This document shows positions 1 to 11,580 of a stretch of DNA of 64,000 nucleotides, piece after piece (position 1 is the first letter of the stretch; each line of letters begins with the position of its first letter). The notes beneath the pieces were generated by a model. It was not told where the DNA came from, ran no database searches, and worked only from the letters and a program-made list of their open reading frames with translations. A program made the translations under genes and the position numbers. Source of the stretch: Gossypium raimondii (taxonomy: Eukaryota; Streptophyta; Magnoliopsida; Malvales; Malvaceae). The stretch covers positions 60,025,980 to 60,089,979 of the forward strand of contig NC_068575.1 in assembly GCF_025698545.1 (NCBI RefSeq), in the 5' to 3' direction.

Positions 1-3000
1 ACGATAATAAGCTTGCATGATCAATACATTCTAAATAGCAAACAATCAAATAAGACAATCCAAATATCTAATAAATCAACATTTTCAAACAAAATAAGAA
101 GAAGACGAATGACAGAAACCGAAATCTATACGATGATTTCCACCGATGAGAGCCATGAAAGGAAAAACAATAACATTCACCTTTATAATCATCTTTATCA
201 GAGACGATCCATCGCCCATTGAATGGCTCTTCAAATGAATCATAAAAAATCTAAAGCAAATCCAAAGAAAACAAAAATTACATTCTTAATTATAACAGAT
301 TCAATTATTCTTAGCAGATCGACGTGAATATAAAAATGAAATACCGCAGCATCATGATCAGCGGCAATGCAGAGAAGCTGCATCGACGCGAACGCTAAGA
401 AGACAAGAAGCGCAAAATGCCCCATCATTATCATCAATCCAAAGGACCCTACCACTGATTACAGATTGGAAATCTTTTCTTTCTTATATATTCTTTTAAT
501 CTGAATCCTAAATCTAAGACTAAAAATCGAAGCTTTAACCGTATGTTGCTGATTTTTATAGATCTTCATGGCACTGTACAATTCGTGCCACGTGAAGTCA
601 GCAAATTGATTTTTGACACGTATGCAAATCAAGCAACCTACCTTATGCAGGATATTTGGAATAGAATTTTTTTTGGAAAACCCGTTTTTAGTTATTCTTT
701 GCTTAATTGCTTTGCCGGATCTAAAAGAGGGAACGGTTCGGGTCAGGGCCCATTGGTGGATCTTGATTTCCATGCATATACCATCATCAACTTAATAGTA
801 TTCATCGTTTTATAAAAGAAAAGAAAATGGTTTAAATTGGATAAGATGATTTTCTTTTTCCACATATACACTTGCAGCTGAGGCAACATCTAACACAAAT
901 TATGAGGATGTAAGGGAATTTAATAAATTTGGCAAGTCTTGTAACTCTTGTTCCACCAATAAGAAAGGCAGGGAAATGTCCCATGGCATGGACTGGTTTT
1001 GTCGTGATTTCTCAAATGAATCATGGTTGTAGGGAAAGAGGTATTCAGGAGCTGTAAAGGAAAGGCGGCATTTGTGGTCATTTTCAGATTAGTTTGCAAC
1101 AATTTCATGATTAAAAACCCATTGTAGCTTAAGTGAAACTCTTTTTTTATTAAAATAACTTCAAGCATGTTTGATAATAATCACATATTAGACATTTAAG
1201 TAAACGCCCGAATGGAAATCTGAGAGTATTACAGCTAAGGGTGGTGGATAGTCAGAATATGTTTTGGTCATGGTGGTGAAGCTGAGTTCAACGATATTCT
1301 GGTTATTTGTCTTTTGTTGTTTTATTGTGATCCTTGTAGTAGGTTTGATCTGGTTGATGTTTCTTATGATGTAGCTTCAGCTTTGATGAAGGTGTGTTGT
1401 CTATATGTCTTTTGTTTGATTGGGGGGCATCTGAATAAAGTATTTATTTGTAAGTTTGACCACTCTGGTCTTAAGCTGCTTTTGTCTTTATAAAGAAATA
1501 AAATATTGCATCATAATAATAATAAAATGTCGAAGAAAATTGCACAATTCAGAGATAGAAATGTTGGAGAGAGGATATATTTCATATTGGTTTTATTTGT
1601 ATTTTAATTTATTTTTTATTGATGGCTGTTGTGGAGTGTTTTTTATAGCCAAAAGAGAAAATAAGAGAGTAAACATGGGAGTTTATTATCTGTTTTTGAA
1701 AATATGAGAGAAATTACTCATACTTTACCTCTTAATACTATCTTTATGTATCTGATTTACCAAATCAGGCTCTCCAAAACACCCTATCATCTTCCTTGTT
1801 TCTTTTTTCTTTTGTGAAAGTCTTGTCCTGTGTAAGAGTTGGTCCCTTTTCCCTCATAAAATAAACTTCAAAGATCTATTATGCATTATAGGCAAGACTA
1901 TTATTTTGTTATGATTGTGAGTATTGACCTTAGTAGCCAAGTTGTTAGATAAGCCATTGTTAGGACTTCAACCCAATTTATTGCAGTAATGTTAATTCTG
2001 ACATGTTTTTGGGGTGATTGACAATCAATCTTATTCTGATAAATTGATTGTATAGTTGTTTAAGGTTGGTAATATATTTATGCTTTTTTTTTTCATGTAT
2101 AGTATTATTGAAAATGCAGCAAAGCCATCTGATGATGCTCTTAAATATAATAGAAAACTGCATGCATTTATAAAGCAGTGATCAGCTATACGAAGTTGAG
2201 GTAAAGTAGATGAAAAAAGCTACCTGGTTCCAGCACAGCCATCGAGATCGAATTGGATCAATGAATAGACAGAGAGCCAACATTCTATAACGCTCTCACC
2301 TCAACGGCTACTCCAAGTAACAACTAACAAGGATTTGCATATCCATATACCAGAATAGCCTTTGAGGGAGAGAGTTAGTGATTGTTGGGTCCCTTGGTTT
2401 CCTCTGATATCACTTGCAAATGAAATAAAAAAGGCAGGTCAGGTCAGGTGTGTTGAGTAATAGTTTAGCTATTGGATTTATTTATAGAGAGTACTCCACA
2501 ATGTAGGCGGCATGTTATTACTTATTAACCAATGAAAGCAACTTACAAAGACATTTCCTGGTATTTTCTGACATGTTATGAAAAGCCCCAAGATGTTGAA
2601 AGCAAACAAATGTTTTGTTTAATGGGAGTGTGTCTTTGGTAACATCCTATGAACTCGGAACAACCGTTGGAAGTGCTAGTGCCGTTTGGATCCCATCATA
2701 AGTTCTAAAAACCAGAAGACAAGAAAACATAATCTCAATGCAAGTAAGTTTCAGAGATCTTGCCCCTTGTACCCCTATGATGTTTCTCAACCCCCAATAA
2801 ATATATATTTATAAACTCTAAATCAGGGAGCTAATGGACGTGAAGTCCTCAAGGAATTAACGAGCTGCAATATGCCACGTGCACTGGTGGAAATGACCCT
2901 TAACCATCTCTGGAGCTGCAAGTAAAAAAAAAAAAACACAAATAATCGTAGGGGTCTCAACCCGATATTCCACTTCTCAACGTCGCGACCCACAAAGCGT

Positions 3001-4700
3001 AACTCCCGTTGGCGAGTATGCCAAAGTTGAGTTACACTAACTGTTGTGGCTCCGAGGCTTTCCATGTTTTGTTTGGTATATTGGGTAATAATAATATGAA
3101 GAAAGGTCAACTTTGGCCGTGTATGATGACAAATTCACGATTTTTGCACAACAATTCCTTTTTTGTCAGTGATTGTATTCGGAATATCTGGGGTGTGCAA
3201 CCTTTTGTGAGACCCTACACTTCTTATGCACCAAACTGTACGTGTAATATATTGAAGCTGCCAGCTGCTAGCTTCAGTGATACAGTAATACTAACTATCA
3301 TGGAATTGATTACGATAAATATTGATGACGGAAATGACGGAAATTAACAACAAAAAAGCAGTCATAAAATCATGTTACAACAGCTATTTAAGGCCTTGAG
3401 ATGGATCCTAGGATTTGCAGATTATTGAGTATATAGAAACGAACAGGATGTTAAATATGTGAGAAATTAGGATCATTGCTTTACCTTTAATCTCCATTTT
3501 TTTTTTTTTGGAACAGCTTGAGGAGGCTGCTATAGCAATGCATGCCTCAAATCATCTCTATATATGCATGCAGCAGAAAACAATCAAAATTGTGACGGAA
3601 TTCAAGAGGGAGTAAGCCTTTCAGTATCCTTCGCAGGCTCCAACGAAGGACATTGGAAGCCTTTGAGGGAAACTGGAACCTTCTCCGTTTAGTTTCTTCA
3701 TAAATTACTCTACAAGCTTATACTTGTCTCATAAACCTCTATGGGCGATGGGTTTATATAGAGATAATTGCCCCTTGCTTTATTTGTCAACTAGCTTTGG
3801 ATGAAACTCTCACGTGCAATAACATCCATCCTTTTACATTACTCCATTGACTTTTTTTGGGCATTTGTGCATGTATTCTGTGTCAACTTGGAGCCTTTAA
3901 ATCTTTTAAGAATAAAAGGATCAATGAACTTTTTTAATTGACTTAATGACTTATTCCATATTGCAAGAGTCAAGTGAATATCTCAGGCTTTTCTTTTCAG
4001 GATTAACCTAACCAGATAAATAGTAATATAATATATGGAAGTTATTCTTTGATAATATTAAATCATATACATACCCACTTGAGCTGCATATATACCCTAC
4101 TTCTCACTACACACACAATCCTTTGCTCCCTCACTGCTCAGTTTCCTCATCCTAAAAACTCAAATAGAATGAACAAATTGTAGGAATCATACACAAATTT
4201 TATTTGCTAAAGTGTTCAAGAAGCCCTAAACTTAGAAATTAATTAATTAAACCTTGAAAAAAGTCATGAATTTGAAAAAAAAAATCAACTGAACTCCTAC
4301 GAAAATACACTCAATGTAGTTTTTAAACTCATCTCTGAAATATTTTGTACATCAGTGTCGCTACAATATGAGGGAGAAGCTCGCAATAAATGAATCAGTC
4401 AACAATGGGATCATCTTTCGAATTTTATCTTGCTTTTCTTCCCCTACCTTGCTGCTTATATAAACCAAACATTCCACAATTTAAATCATTCACCCTATCA
4501 TTTTGGATATCGAAAAGATAAATCACATGCGAAAGAAAAAACTTATCACTGACCAAACATAAAACCTATACTCTAAACCAAAAAGAATTTGAATTTTGAA
4601 GCAATTTTGCTCAACCTATCATTTTCTCATATTATATTCGATATACAATGTATTAGGGTTATAAAATAAAAGGATTTTTTTTTACAATTTTATTTATTAT
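1..4700. other. Left-hand intergenic region, no supported gene
   Basis: No exon set or family match could be recognised here on either strand. Short open frames exist but lack conserved motifs. One, on the minus strand at 240-455, begins with a hydrophobic signal-peptide-like stretch (FALLVFLAFASMQLLC), but its remainder matches nothing I know. Another at 2823-3110 (minus) has no domain. The sequence is AT-rich with homopolymer tracts (A-run near 2924-2935, T-run near 3498-3510). It may hold distal regulatory or untranslated sequence of a gene lying to the left. Confidence 0.5.
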
Positions 4701-4800
4701 GATAAGAAAGTGATATTAGTTTAGTTCGGCACGTGGGTCTTCAAAGCCTAACGTCGAAGGTTCAAACCCTATAGAGTATGATTCAACTCTTATAAAATCA
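4700..4800 (+). repeat. tRNA-derived SINE-like repeat
   Basis: An RNA polymerase III type internal promoter is visible. An A-box-like TAGTTTAGTTCGG lies at 4717-4729 and a good B box, GGTTCAAACCC, at 4759-4769, about 30 bases apart as in tRNA genes. The sequence between and around them does not fold into a complete tRNA, so a tRNA-derived SINE is more likely than a functional tRNA. Ends and target-site duplication were not resolved. Confidence 0.45.
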
Positions 4801-5137
4801 AAAATTATATCAAACTGTAAAAGAAAATTGAACAGTAATTCGAATTTGATCCCTTTAGATTAAATTATTAAATTAAAATTAAAGGAGTCAATAAAAACAA
4901 GAGATGTTAGTCAATAAAAAAAAGTATGTTAATTAACTAAAGGTCTAACTGATCACCACGTCTGTATTATAAATATAGGGTTACGAATAATTTAGAGATA
5001 GTTGAATTTTGTTAAAATAGGGTTTTTGAATAGGGTGCAAGTTTTGTTATGGAAAAATTTAAGAAAGGGTTAATGACTTCACTAAATGAGGTTGTCTTTC
5101 TTATTTAGGGTTAAAAAAAACACCAAAAAAAGAGTAT

Positions 5138-5250
5138 GGTGGGATTTGGATGGACAGTGCGGTGCGATTAGTGCACTTTTATCTAATTTTATCGTCGTTG
5201 TTGTTTTTATACTAACCGCAAGTAAACGCACTGTCTATTCAAACTATACC
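5138..5250. mobile_element. Small MITE (PIF/Harbinger-like), divergent copy
   Basis: The ends are inverted repeats. The left end reads GGTGGGATTTGGATGGACAG and the right end, complemented, reads GGTATAGTTTGAATAGACAG, continuing into a shared GTGCG. The subterminal AAACGCACTG and ACTAACCGC blocks also occur in the better preserved copy at 24930-25074, so the two belong to one family. The element has no coding capacity. Flanking duplication is degraded (TAT/TAA). Confidence 0.6.
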
Positions 5251-6668
5251 TAAATCAACATGACGGGAAAAATTACTAAAATAAAATGAATAAAATAATT
5301 TATTATTAAAATAATATTGATTCAACATTTATTACTGAAATAATATGTTTTTTAGAGTAAAAAGATTTAGTTTGATGGAAGCGCAAATCAAAATTGGGTG
5401 TGTGGATTTGGATCTAAAATAGCATAAGAAAATTTTAGCTGATGAGGAAAATGATCCAACTTGTATTAAATCGACATGTGTAATTGATGCAGCATATCTT
5501 TCCTGCAAAACCCAAAACCAAACTTAAACTAGTAACTCTTAGAAGAATCTCACATAGGCTTTCTTTTTATCTTCTAATTCTCCGGGAATCCACAATATTG
5601 GCTCTAAGTTTCGTGGCAGCGCCAGCACATGGTGGAAGGAAAATATATTCATACATGCGTAACTGATACACCATAGAGCTCATTGGGGAATGGATTCTCA
5701 AAAGGTGTTAAATCCATCTTCTCTCTTTCTATTTAGGTAAAATCTCCATCAATCTTTAATCTCCCCATAGTGAAACTAAATAAAAACCATCCACATAAAT
5801 TTAAAGATGTTCCTTTTTATATATGAATTTTTTTAATCAAACAAAGTTTAAGACTTTTTTTCGTTTTTTAAGCCAAAACAAAAGAAAAATTCTCAACAAA
5901 GGTGTAAATGTTAATGTTTTGGACATATTTCAAACGCATTTACACTCATTTTAGACATTCTGGTATGGAGGATCAATTCGGGATCGATCGATACCTTAAT
6001 GTGCAGGGATGAAAAATGTTACGGAATAAATTATCCCAACAACTTTTGCTATTCTCAATCAATTTCATTAAAGGTTTATTTGTTTACTCTCTTCCATATC
6101 ACCGATCATTTATTAGGAGAATTTTAGTTGAGTTACGGAAATTAAAAAAGATTCTAATTTAGCCATAAAATTTAAGGAAATTTCTATCTAAACTTGTGAA
6201 AAGATAAAGTTATAAGGATTATCGTTGTTCACATAAGATATATCAATTCAATACAGGAATTGAGAAATATTTAGTCGAGATGTACCAAAATAGTAGAAAT
6301 AAACTATTAGAGTCTAATCATTATATATTTATTATGTCAAATTAATCCTCTTTATTTTTAAAAATAGTTTTCAAATTTCATAAAATATGAATTCACCACC
6401 TTTTAGTGTTTTAGGCCTAATATAGTGACAATGAATATTTTTACTCTACAAGCTTTCAATTTTACAAGTGGGTTATGTTTAAAATTTTAAATAAAAAACC
6501 CTAAATAGGATATGTGATAGCTTGATTTATGTGTGATTCATAATAATCCTACTTAACATTATACAATAATTAGTCTAAAAACCATTAATATGCATTAATT
6601 GACCTTGTTTTTATTAACATAATCTCAAATTTTCAAATATATTTCATCAACCACTAATTGCAAGTGGT

Positions 6669-6699
<31 letters not shown>

Positions 6700-7413
6700 T
6701 CACTATTAGCATCAATTCCAAGGGATCAAGTTGAAGTTTAAGATTCAATTCTTGTGAAACCTTTCCTTTGTTCAATTTAAATGTATAAAAATTAGCAATT
6801 AAATTAATTGTAAGAAATAAAAACTTTGTAAAATTTTTAAATGAAATTGTGATGGTTCATCAACTTTTACATTCTACTAAAGATTAACATAAATAATTTA
6901 TGTTTAAATTTAAACAATATATAGCAATTATTTTGTGGATTGAGTCTATTTGCATAGCAACTAATCTATACCACATTCACAAATACGACCTAAAACCCTT
7001 AAAATATTGATCTAATTTATAAAAATTTTAAAATTAATATTCCACTTTAATTTATAGAATTTGGTCATCATTCTTCACAAAAAACCTAAAAATTAATTTA
7101 TATTTCAACCACAATTTTTTGCTAATTTGCAGGACTGATATTTTTGCAAACTTTTTACGTATAATTTGCTCAAATCAATGACAAAGTTTAACAGTGTTCG
7201 CCAATTCGTTGAGCTCTTAAGTTTGAGGACCAAATTATAACAAATTAAAATGAAAAAACTAATTTCTTAAATTTAGTAAGTATAGGGATTAAATTAAGAA
7301 TTACACCTAAAACATTCGACAACCAAGAACCAACTCCCAAAGTTTAGAGAGACCAGACAAGTCATCAGCCGTCACAACCAGGTTTCAGTCCAATAACTTT
7401 CCTAGACCTTATT
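5251..7413. other. AT-rich intergenic region upstream of the SDR gene
   Basis: No gene is recognised. It contains a (TA)n microsatellite at about 6668-6693 and long A/T-rich stretches. The last few hundred bases before 7514 probably hold the promoter and 5' leader of the dehydrogenase gene, but no unambiguous TATA box could be assigned. Confidence 0.5.
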
Positions 7414-7513
7414 TGCGTTTCAGCTCCGTGCATCCATTCACTTGCTCCTTCTCCATTTTGACTCGTCACCTCAAAATTGCCCCACACCTGAAAGACAGAG
7501 CAAACACTAGGAT

Positions 7514-9088
7514 ATGTCAGGGAAAAAGGAAAGAAACAAGGAGAGAAGAGAAAAGAGACTCCAAGAGATTTCGCTTCTCAGGACCATTCCTTATTCTGAT
7601 CATCAAAGGTACTTCCTTCCTTTCTTTCCCTCAAACCCTTTTTGTCCCTTTGATTTTGGTAATCACCCAGATTGGTATTTCAACATTGTAGGGGGAAATA
7701 ATTGGATTGTTTTTGTATATTTTGATCGAAATCCCCATGTTACTTTGATTTAGAACAATTCGAATGATAATAGCTGAATAGAGGAATTTCTTTTGTTTCA
7801 TTTTCCAGGTGGTGGTCACAAGAAACTGTTGCAGTTGTAACTGGTGCTAATAGAGGAATCGGGTTTGAAATTGCAAGACAACTTGCCGGGCATGGATTGA
7901 CAGTAATACTAACATCAAGGAACATTAGTGTCGGCATTGAAGCAACCAAGGCCTTACAAGAAGGGGGTTTCAGTTATGATGTTCATCAGCTTGATATCTT
8001 GGATGGTGAATCAATTTCAGCGTTTGTTGAATGGATAAAACAAAAATACGGTGGCATTGATATCCTGGTAAGGTGAAAACTCATTGATATTTCAGGTTTT
8101 TATTGTTTATTGCTTTCTGTTTTATTTATAATTTAGCTTAGCTTAGTGCTTTGGCCAACCTTTTGCGTTGTTTTACTTTTGATGTTTATATTTGCAGGTG
8201 AATAATGCAGGTGTTAACTACAACCTCGGGTTCGATAATTCTGTGGAATTCGCACGACAGGTAGTTGACACCAATTATTATGGCACTAAAAATATGATTA
8301 AAGCAATGATACCAGTAATGAAACCTTCCGCTGCTGGTGCTCGTATCGTTAATGTAAGCTCACGGCTGGGCAGACTAAACGGCCGCCGCAATGTAAGCAA
8401 ATAATTTTCTTCCTTTATCTACTGGACCAACCCACCTTTTTTTTTAGAATTAAGGTCTTCAATGATTTCTTAATGCAATGATTAGTGGGTCTCTAATGTG
8501 AGTAAATATGTACACTTCCTTCCTGAATCTTTTGACTCTGGCTCTGCTCTGCTTCTTCTAGCATAGCTATGTGACCGTGCACATCTACAGAAAAATGCAT
8601 ATATTTTAACCATTGTGAATAAGAGCAAGGATTGCCATGTGTTTGATTTTTTGTATACTTCGAACTAAATTTAGGCTCTTTTTTTTTGGCAGAGAATTCA
8701 AGATGCAACTTTGAGAGAAAAACTAACTAATTTGGAAACTCTCTCAGAGGAATTGATTGGTAGAACAGTGTCTAGGTTCTTACAACAAGTTGAAGATGAA
8801 ACTTGGCAATCAGGCGGATGGCCTCAAACATTCACTGATTACTCTGTATCTAAACTTGCTGTCAATGCTTACACCAGACTGGTGGCCAAAGAACTCTGCG
8901 ATCGACCACAAGGCGAAAAGATATATATCAACTGTTATTGTCCAGGATGGGTGAAGACTGCAATGACAGGTTGGGCAGGCAATATTTCTCCTGAGGTTGC
9001 AGCTGACACTGGAGTCTGGCTTTCCTTGCTTTCTGACCAAGCAATAACTGGAAAGTTTTTTGCAGAGAGACGAGAAATCAACTTTTGA
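7514..9088 (+). CDS. Short-chain dehydrogenase/reductase (carbonyl reductase / neomenthol dehydrogenase-like)
   Basis: Classical NAD(P)-dependent SDR, 314 aa, from exons 7514-7608, 7809-8067, 8198-8392 and 8693-9088; all introns are GT-AG and phase is kept. The charged N-terminus ending in IPYSDHQRWW is typical of this plant subgroup and decides the start. Visible motifs are the cofactor loop TGANRGIG (residues 43-50), NNAG (120-123), the active-site serine region NVSS (about 170-173) and the catalytic YSVSK (Tyr233, Lys237). A PGWVKTAMTG segment follows, as in carbonyl reductase-like members. The family reduces carbonyl groups of small molecules in the cytosol; relatives are named neomenthol dehydrogenase, salutaridine reductase and carbonyl reductase, but the substrate cannot be read from sequence. 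From memory the closest Arabidopsis gene is At5g51030. It lies 568 bp upstream of the SDHAF2 copy in the same orientation. Confidence 0.95.
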
Positions 9089-9656
9089 GTAAATTAGGTT
9101 CTGCATTGTAGAGTCAAAAATTTGTTCTATTCTTGAAGATTCGATGAAACAGTTGAAAGTAACTTGTTTTAGAAGCAATTTGGCCCATACGTAGCACCAA
9201 ACTAAAACCGAACATATGAATCAATGCTGCTTTCTGTCTAACCTTAAAAGACCCAAGTATAATTGCTTCCACTCTTATTCTCTTTTTAAGTATTTGTTGT
9301 TGATTTTTTAATGAAAAATTTATACACATTTGCAGGGAGCAAACATTACCTGGAATTCCATAATAATGTTTTTGAAATCAAAATATGTTTATTCTTTGGA
9401 TAGCCCAAACATTGAAAACAATCGAAATCTAAAATGATTTAAGTCCAAATTATACTTTTTCCCATTTCTGGACTGCATTCAATTTATTGGGTCCTGAGAT
9501 ATTTTGAAGTTTCATGTGATCCAAGATGACTGCAATGCCATCATCAGTAGAGTTCCCAGGCTGATTATTTGGCTTATGAAGGCCCACGATTTTCACCTCA
9601 CTCTCTTGTATCTGTATGTAGTTTCTTCCCTTTCTCCATAATAGTTCCTCAAGCCA
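9089..9656. other. SDR-SDHAF2 intergenic region
   Basis: This 568-bp gap holds the SDR 3' flank and what would have been the SDHAF2 promoter. Nothing else was recognised. Confidence 0.5.
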
Positions 9657-11076
9657 ATGCTCAGAAGAGCTCTTCTCAACGCCCAACGACTTGTTAAATC
9701 CTCCGCCATTGCCAACCGGACCACGACCATTATCAGGTACAGATCAACTTTTTATTTTTCTTTTCAGCTTCAGCTGCTTTTGTTTTGCTTGAAAACATTT
9801 CGCTGTCTTATCAGGCCACAATATGGTTGGGTTTCAAGATTCTCATCCACTAATATTAGTAACGCTCAGTCATTAGAAATGGACCTTTCTACCGGAGAAA
9901 GCAAAAGGCGTCTGTTTAACAGGTTAATATTTCTTCAATTTCCTTTTGGGTACTTTTTCTGGTTCTAATCATAAGAAATTTAACTACCTTTTTGGTGGGT
10001 TCTTCTTTTCGATAGATTGTTATATAGGAGCCAACAGAGAGGATTTTTGGAGCTGGATTTGGTTCTGGGAAAATGGGTATCTACTCCATGGATGAAAATG
10101 GAATTAAAGCTCTAGTTCATGTCCTTGATTTGGTATTCTCTGTTCTTGAAAATGTTAATTGTTGGTTGGCCACTATAACTTACAAGCCAAATTTACATGC
10201 ATTAAGCTCTTGCTTATGGTGGATGATATATGTATTCATGGTGGTTGAGCAATATAATATAATTAAAGAATTCTTGACTTCTAATGCTTTTTCTAAACAA
10301 TTTAAGTATGAAAGATTCTTGGTTGATTTAAACAATATAATCTAGGTTACTGTTTACTGTTTTCAGTTGTCTTTCCCTGGTTGATTTAAATTTAGAGCCT
10401 ATCGGTATGGAATTTTGATTTTTAAGTCTTTTAATGTCATGTAATGATATTAGGTTCCTTTGGTTAAACATGTAATGTAAGGTTATCTGCAAACAGATCC
10501 AGGTCCCATATCTGGTAATCTTCTCCTGTTATCAATAATAAGCCTTTACCTGGCCGAGTTAACTCAGTCAGCTGTTGATCATTGCTTTTTACCAATCATG
10601 GCCTGTTGCAATTCTATCTAGTCTTATCAGCAACCAGTTTTTGGCTTATAAATTAATTATTAAGCTCGACCCTTCACTCATCAATTTAATCCTTTGCTTG
10701 TTGATAACATGCACATGTTCACATAAAGCTTTGCATAAAGTCCAAATGTGTCAAAGTGTCTTAGTGTTTTACATGTATCTTCCGTAGGAAAACCCAGACC
10801 TCTGGAGATGGCTAACAGGCCAAGAACGACCGCCTGAAGCAGTGAGTGGTAATCCGGTGAGACATGAGCTAAAGCATTCTTGTTTGTCATATGACCCTAT
10901 GTTACCTATATGGGGTTTTGGGTGTATCGGTCTTCTCTGCAGTACAAGAGAAGGTGCGAGCAACTCCGGGTCAGCCATGTGTGAGAGGATGGGATGATTT
11001 TAGGAAAGGTCACGATGTCCCTATCACCGGCGGTGAAAAGTTTTTATGGCGAAATCTCAATTCCATTTTGGAATAA
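9657..11076 (+). pseudogene. SDHAF2: Damaged copy of succinate dehydrogenase assembly factor 2
   Basis: The recognisable exons are 9657-9736, 9815-9922, 10016-10132, 10788-10856 and 10930-11076. They encode a mitochondrial presequence (MLRRALLNAQRLVK) followed by the SDHAF2/Sdh5 core: KRRLFNR, LLYRSQQRGFLELDLVLGKW, SMDENGIKALVHVLDL, ENPDLWRWLTGQERPPEA and RGWDDF. The intact family protein helps attach FAD to the flavoprotein subunit of mitochondrial complex II. Here exon 3 is out of frame between LVLGKW and SMDENG. The bases missing number 3n+1, and about 10 would fit the family spacing; reading on hits TAG within about 13 codons. The base pair before the expected last exon (10928-10929) is CG, not AG. 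The next AG (10941-10942) gives a wrong frame that stops after about 13 codons. The last exon also lacks roughly a dozen family residues between EKV and RATPGQP, and a conserved Trp appears as Cys in GQPCVRGW. Several independent lesions argue for a true pseudogene over a sequencing error. Arabidopsis counterpart from memory: At5g51040. Confidence 0.85.
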
Positions 11077-11580
11077 AAATATTTTTAACTTTGTATTAAT
11101 ATTTTGAACAATAAAATAGACTTTTGAGGTCAAATGAATCCTAAAATGAGCTTGAATTTTTTTGAAGTCGGACCATAATCCATCTTCACCCATTAACAAC
11201 TCTATAACTATATCAATAAATTAGTTAAGGAAAATGAGGTTGCTATATTTTTGCGTTGGTCTATTTAAAATATTAAATAAACTCAAATGGAAGGTCTAAT
11301 AATGCAAAACCGTGAAAAATAGAAGGGGTTGCGTGGCAAACACTGACAATAGCAGTAGTACCCTACCCGACACCCGAAACTTCAATCCCCCCCATCCGTT
11401 TCATTTCACTTGAGAAGAAATAAAAAAGCTTGGAGTCCCTCCCCTTTCCTTTATCACAAAAATTTTTAGTTTTTGCTCTGCCTTCATTTCTGAAAAAGGA
11501 AGAGGAATAATAAGATGGTGGATGTTTGGATGAGGTGAGAAGATTAAGGAATTAATTACAAATAAATATATAAAAATTAT
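11077..11580. other. Intergenic region and leader of CRL
   Basis: This 504-bp stretch separates the SDHAF2 copy from CRL. It is AT-rich and ends in ATAAATATATAAAAATTAT directly before the CRL start, which could hold a TATA-like element but lies very close to the ATG. No gene was seen. Confidence 0.4.

Noticed and set aside
240-455. 71-codon minus-strand frame with a signal-peptide-like start
   Set aside because: Only the hydrophobic N-terminus looks protein-like. The rest has no motif, and no splice partner was found.
543-815. 90-codon plus-strand frame near the left edge
   Set aside because: No recognisable domain, and overlapping frames of similar length on both strands suggest chance.
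3252-3282. TGAAGCTGCCAGC followed by an inverted GAAGCT/AGCTTC pair, resembling miR167
   Set aside because: The match to miR167 stops after 13 bases, and the inverted pair is too short and close for a pre-miRNA hairpin.
4717-4769. A and B boxes suggesting a functional tRNA gene
   Set aside because: No acceptor stem or cloverleaf pairing is visible, so a tRNA-derived SINE fits better.
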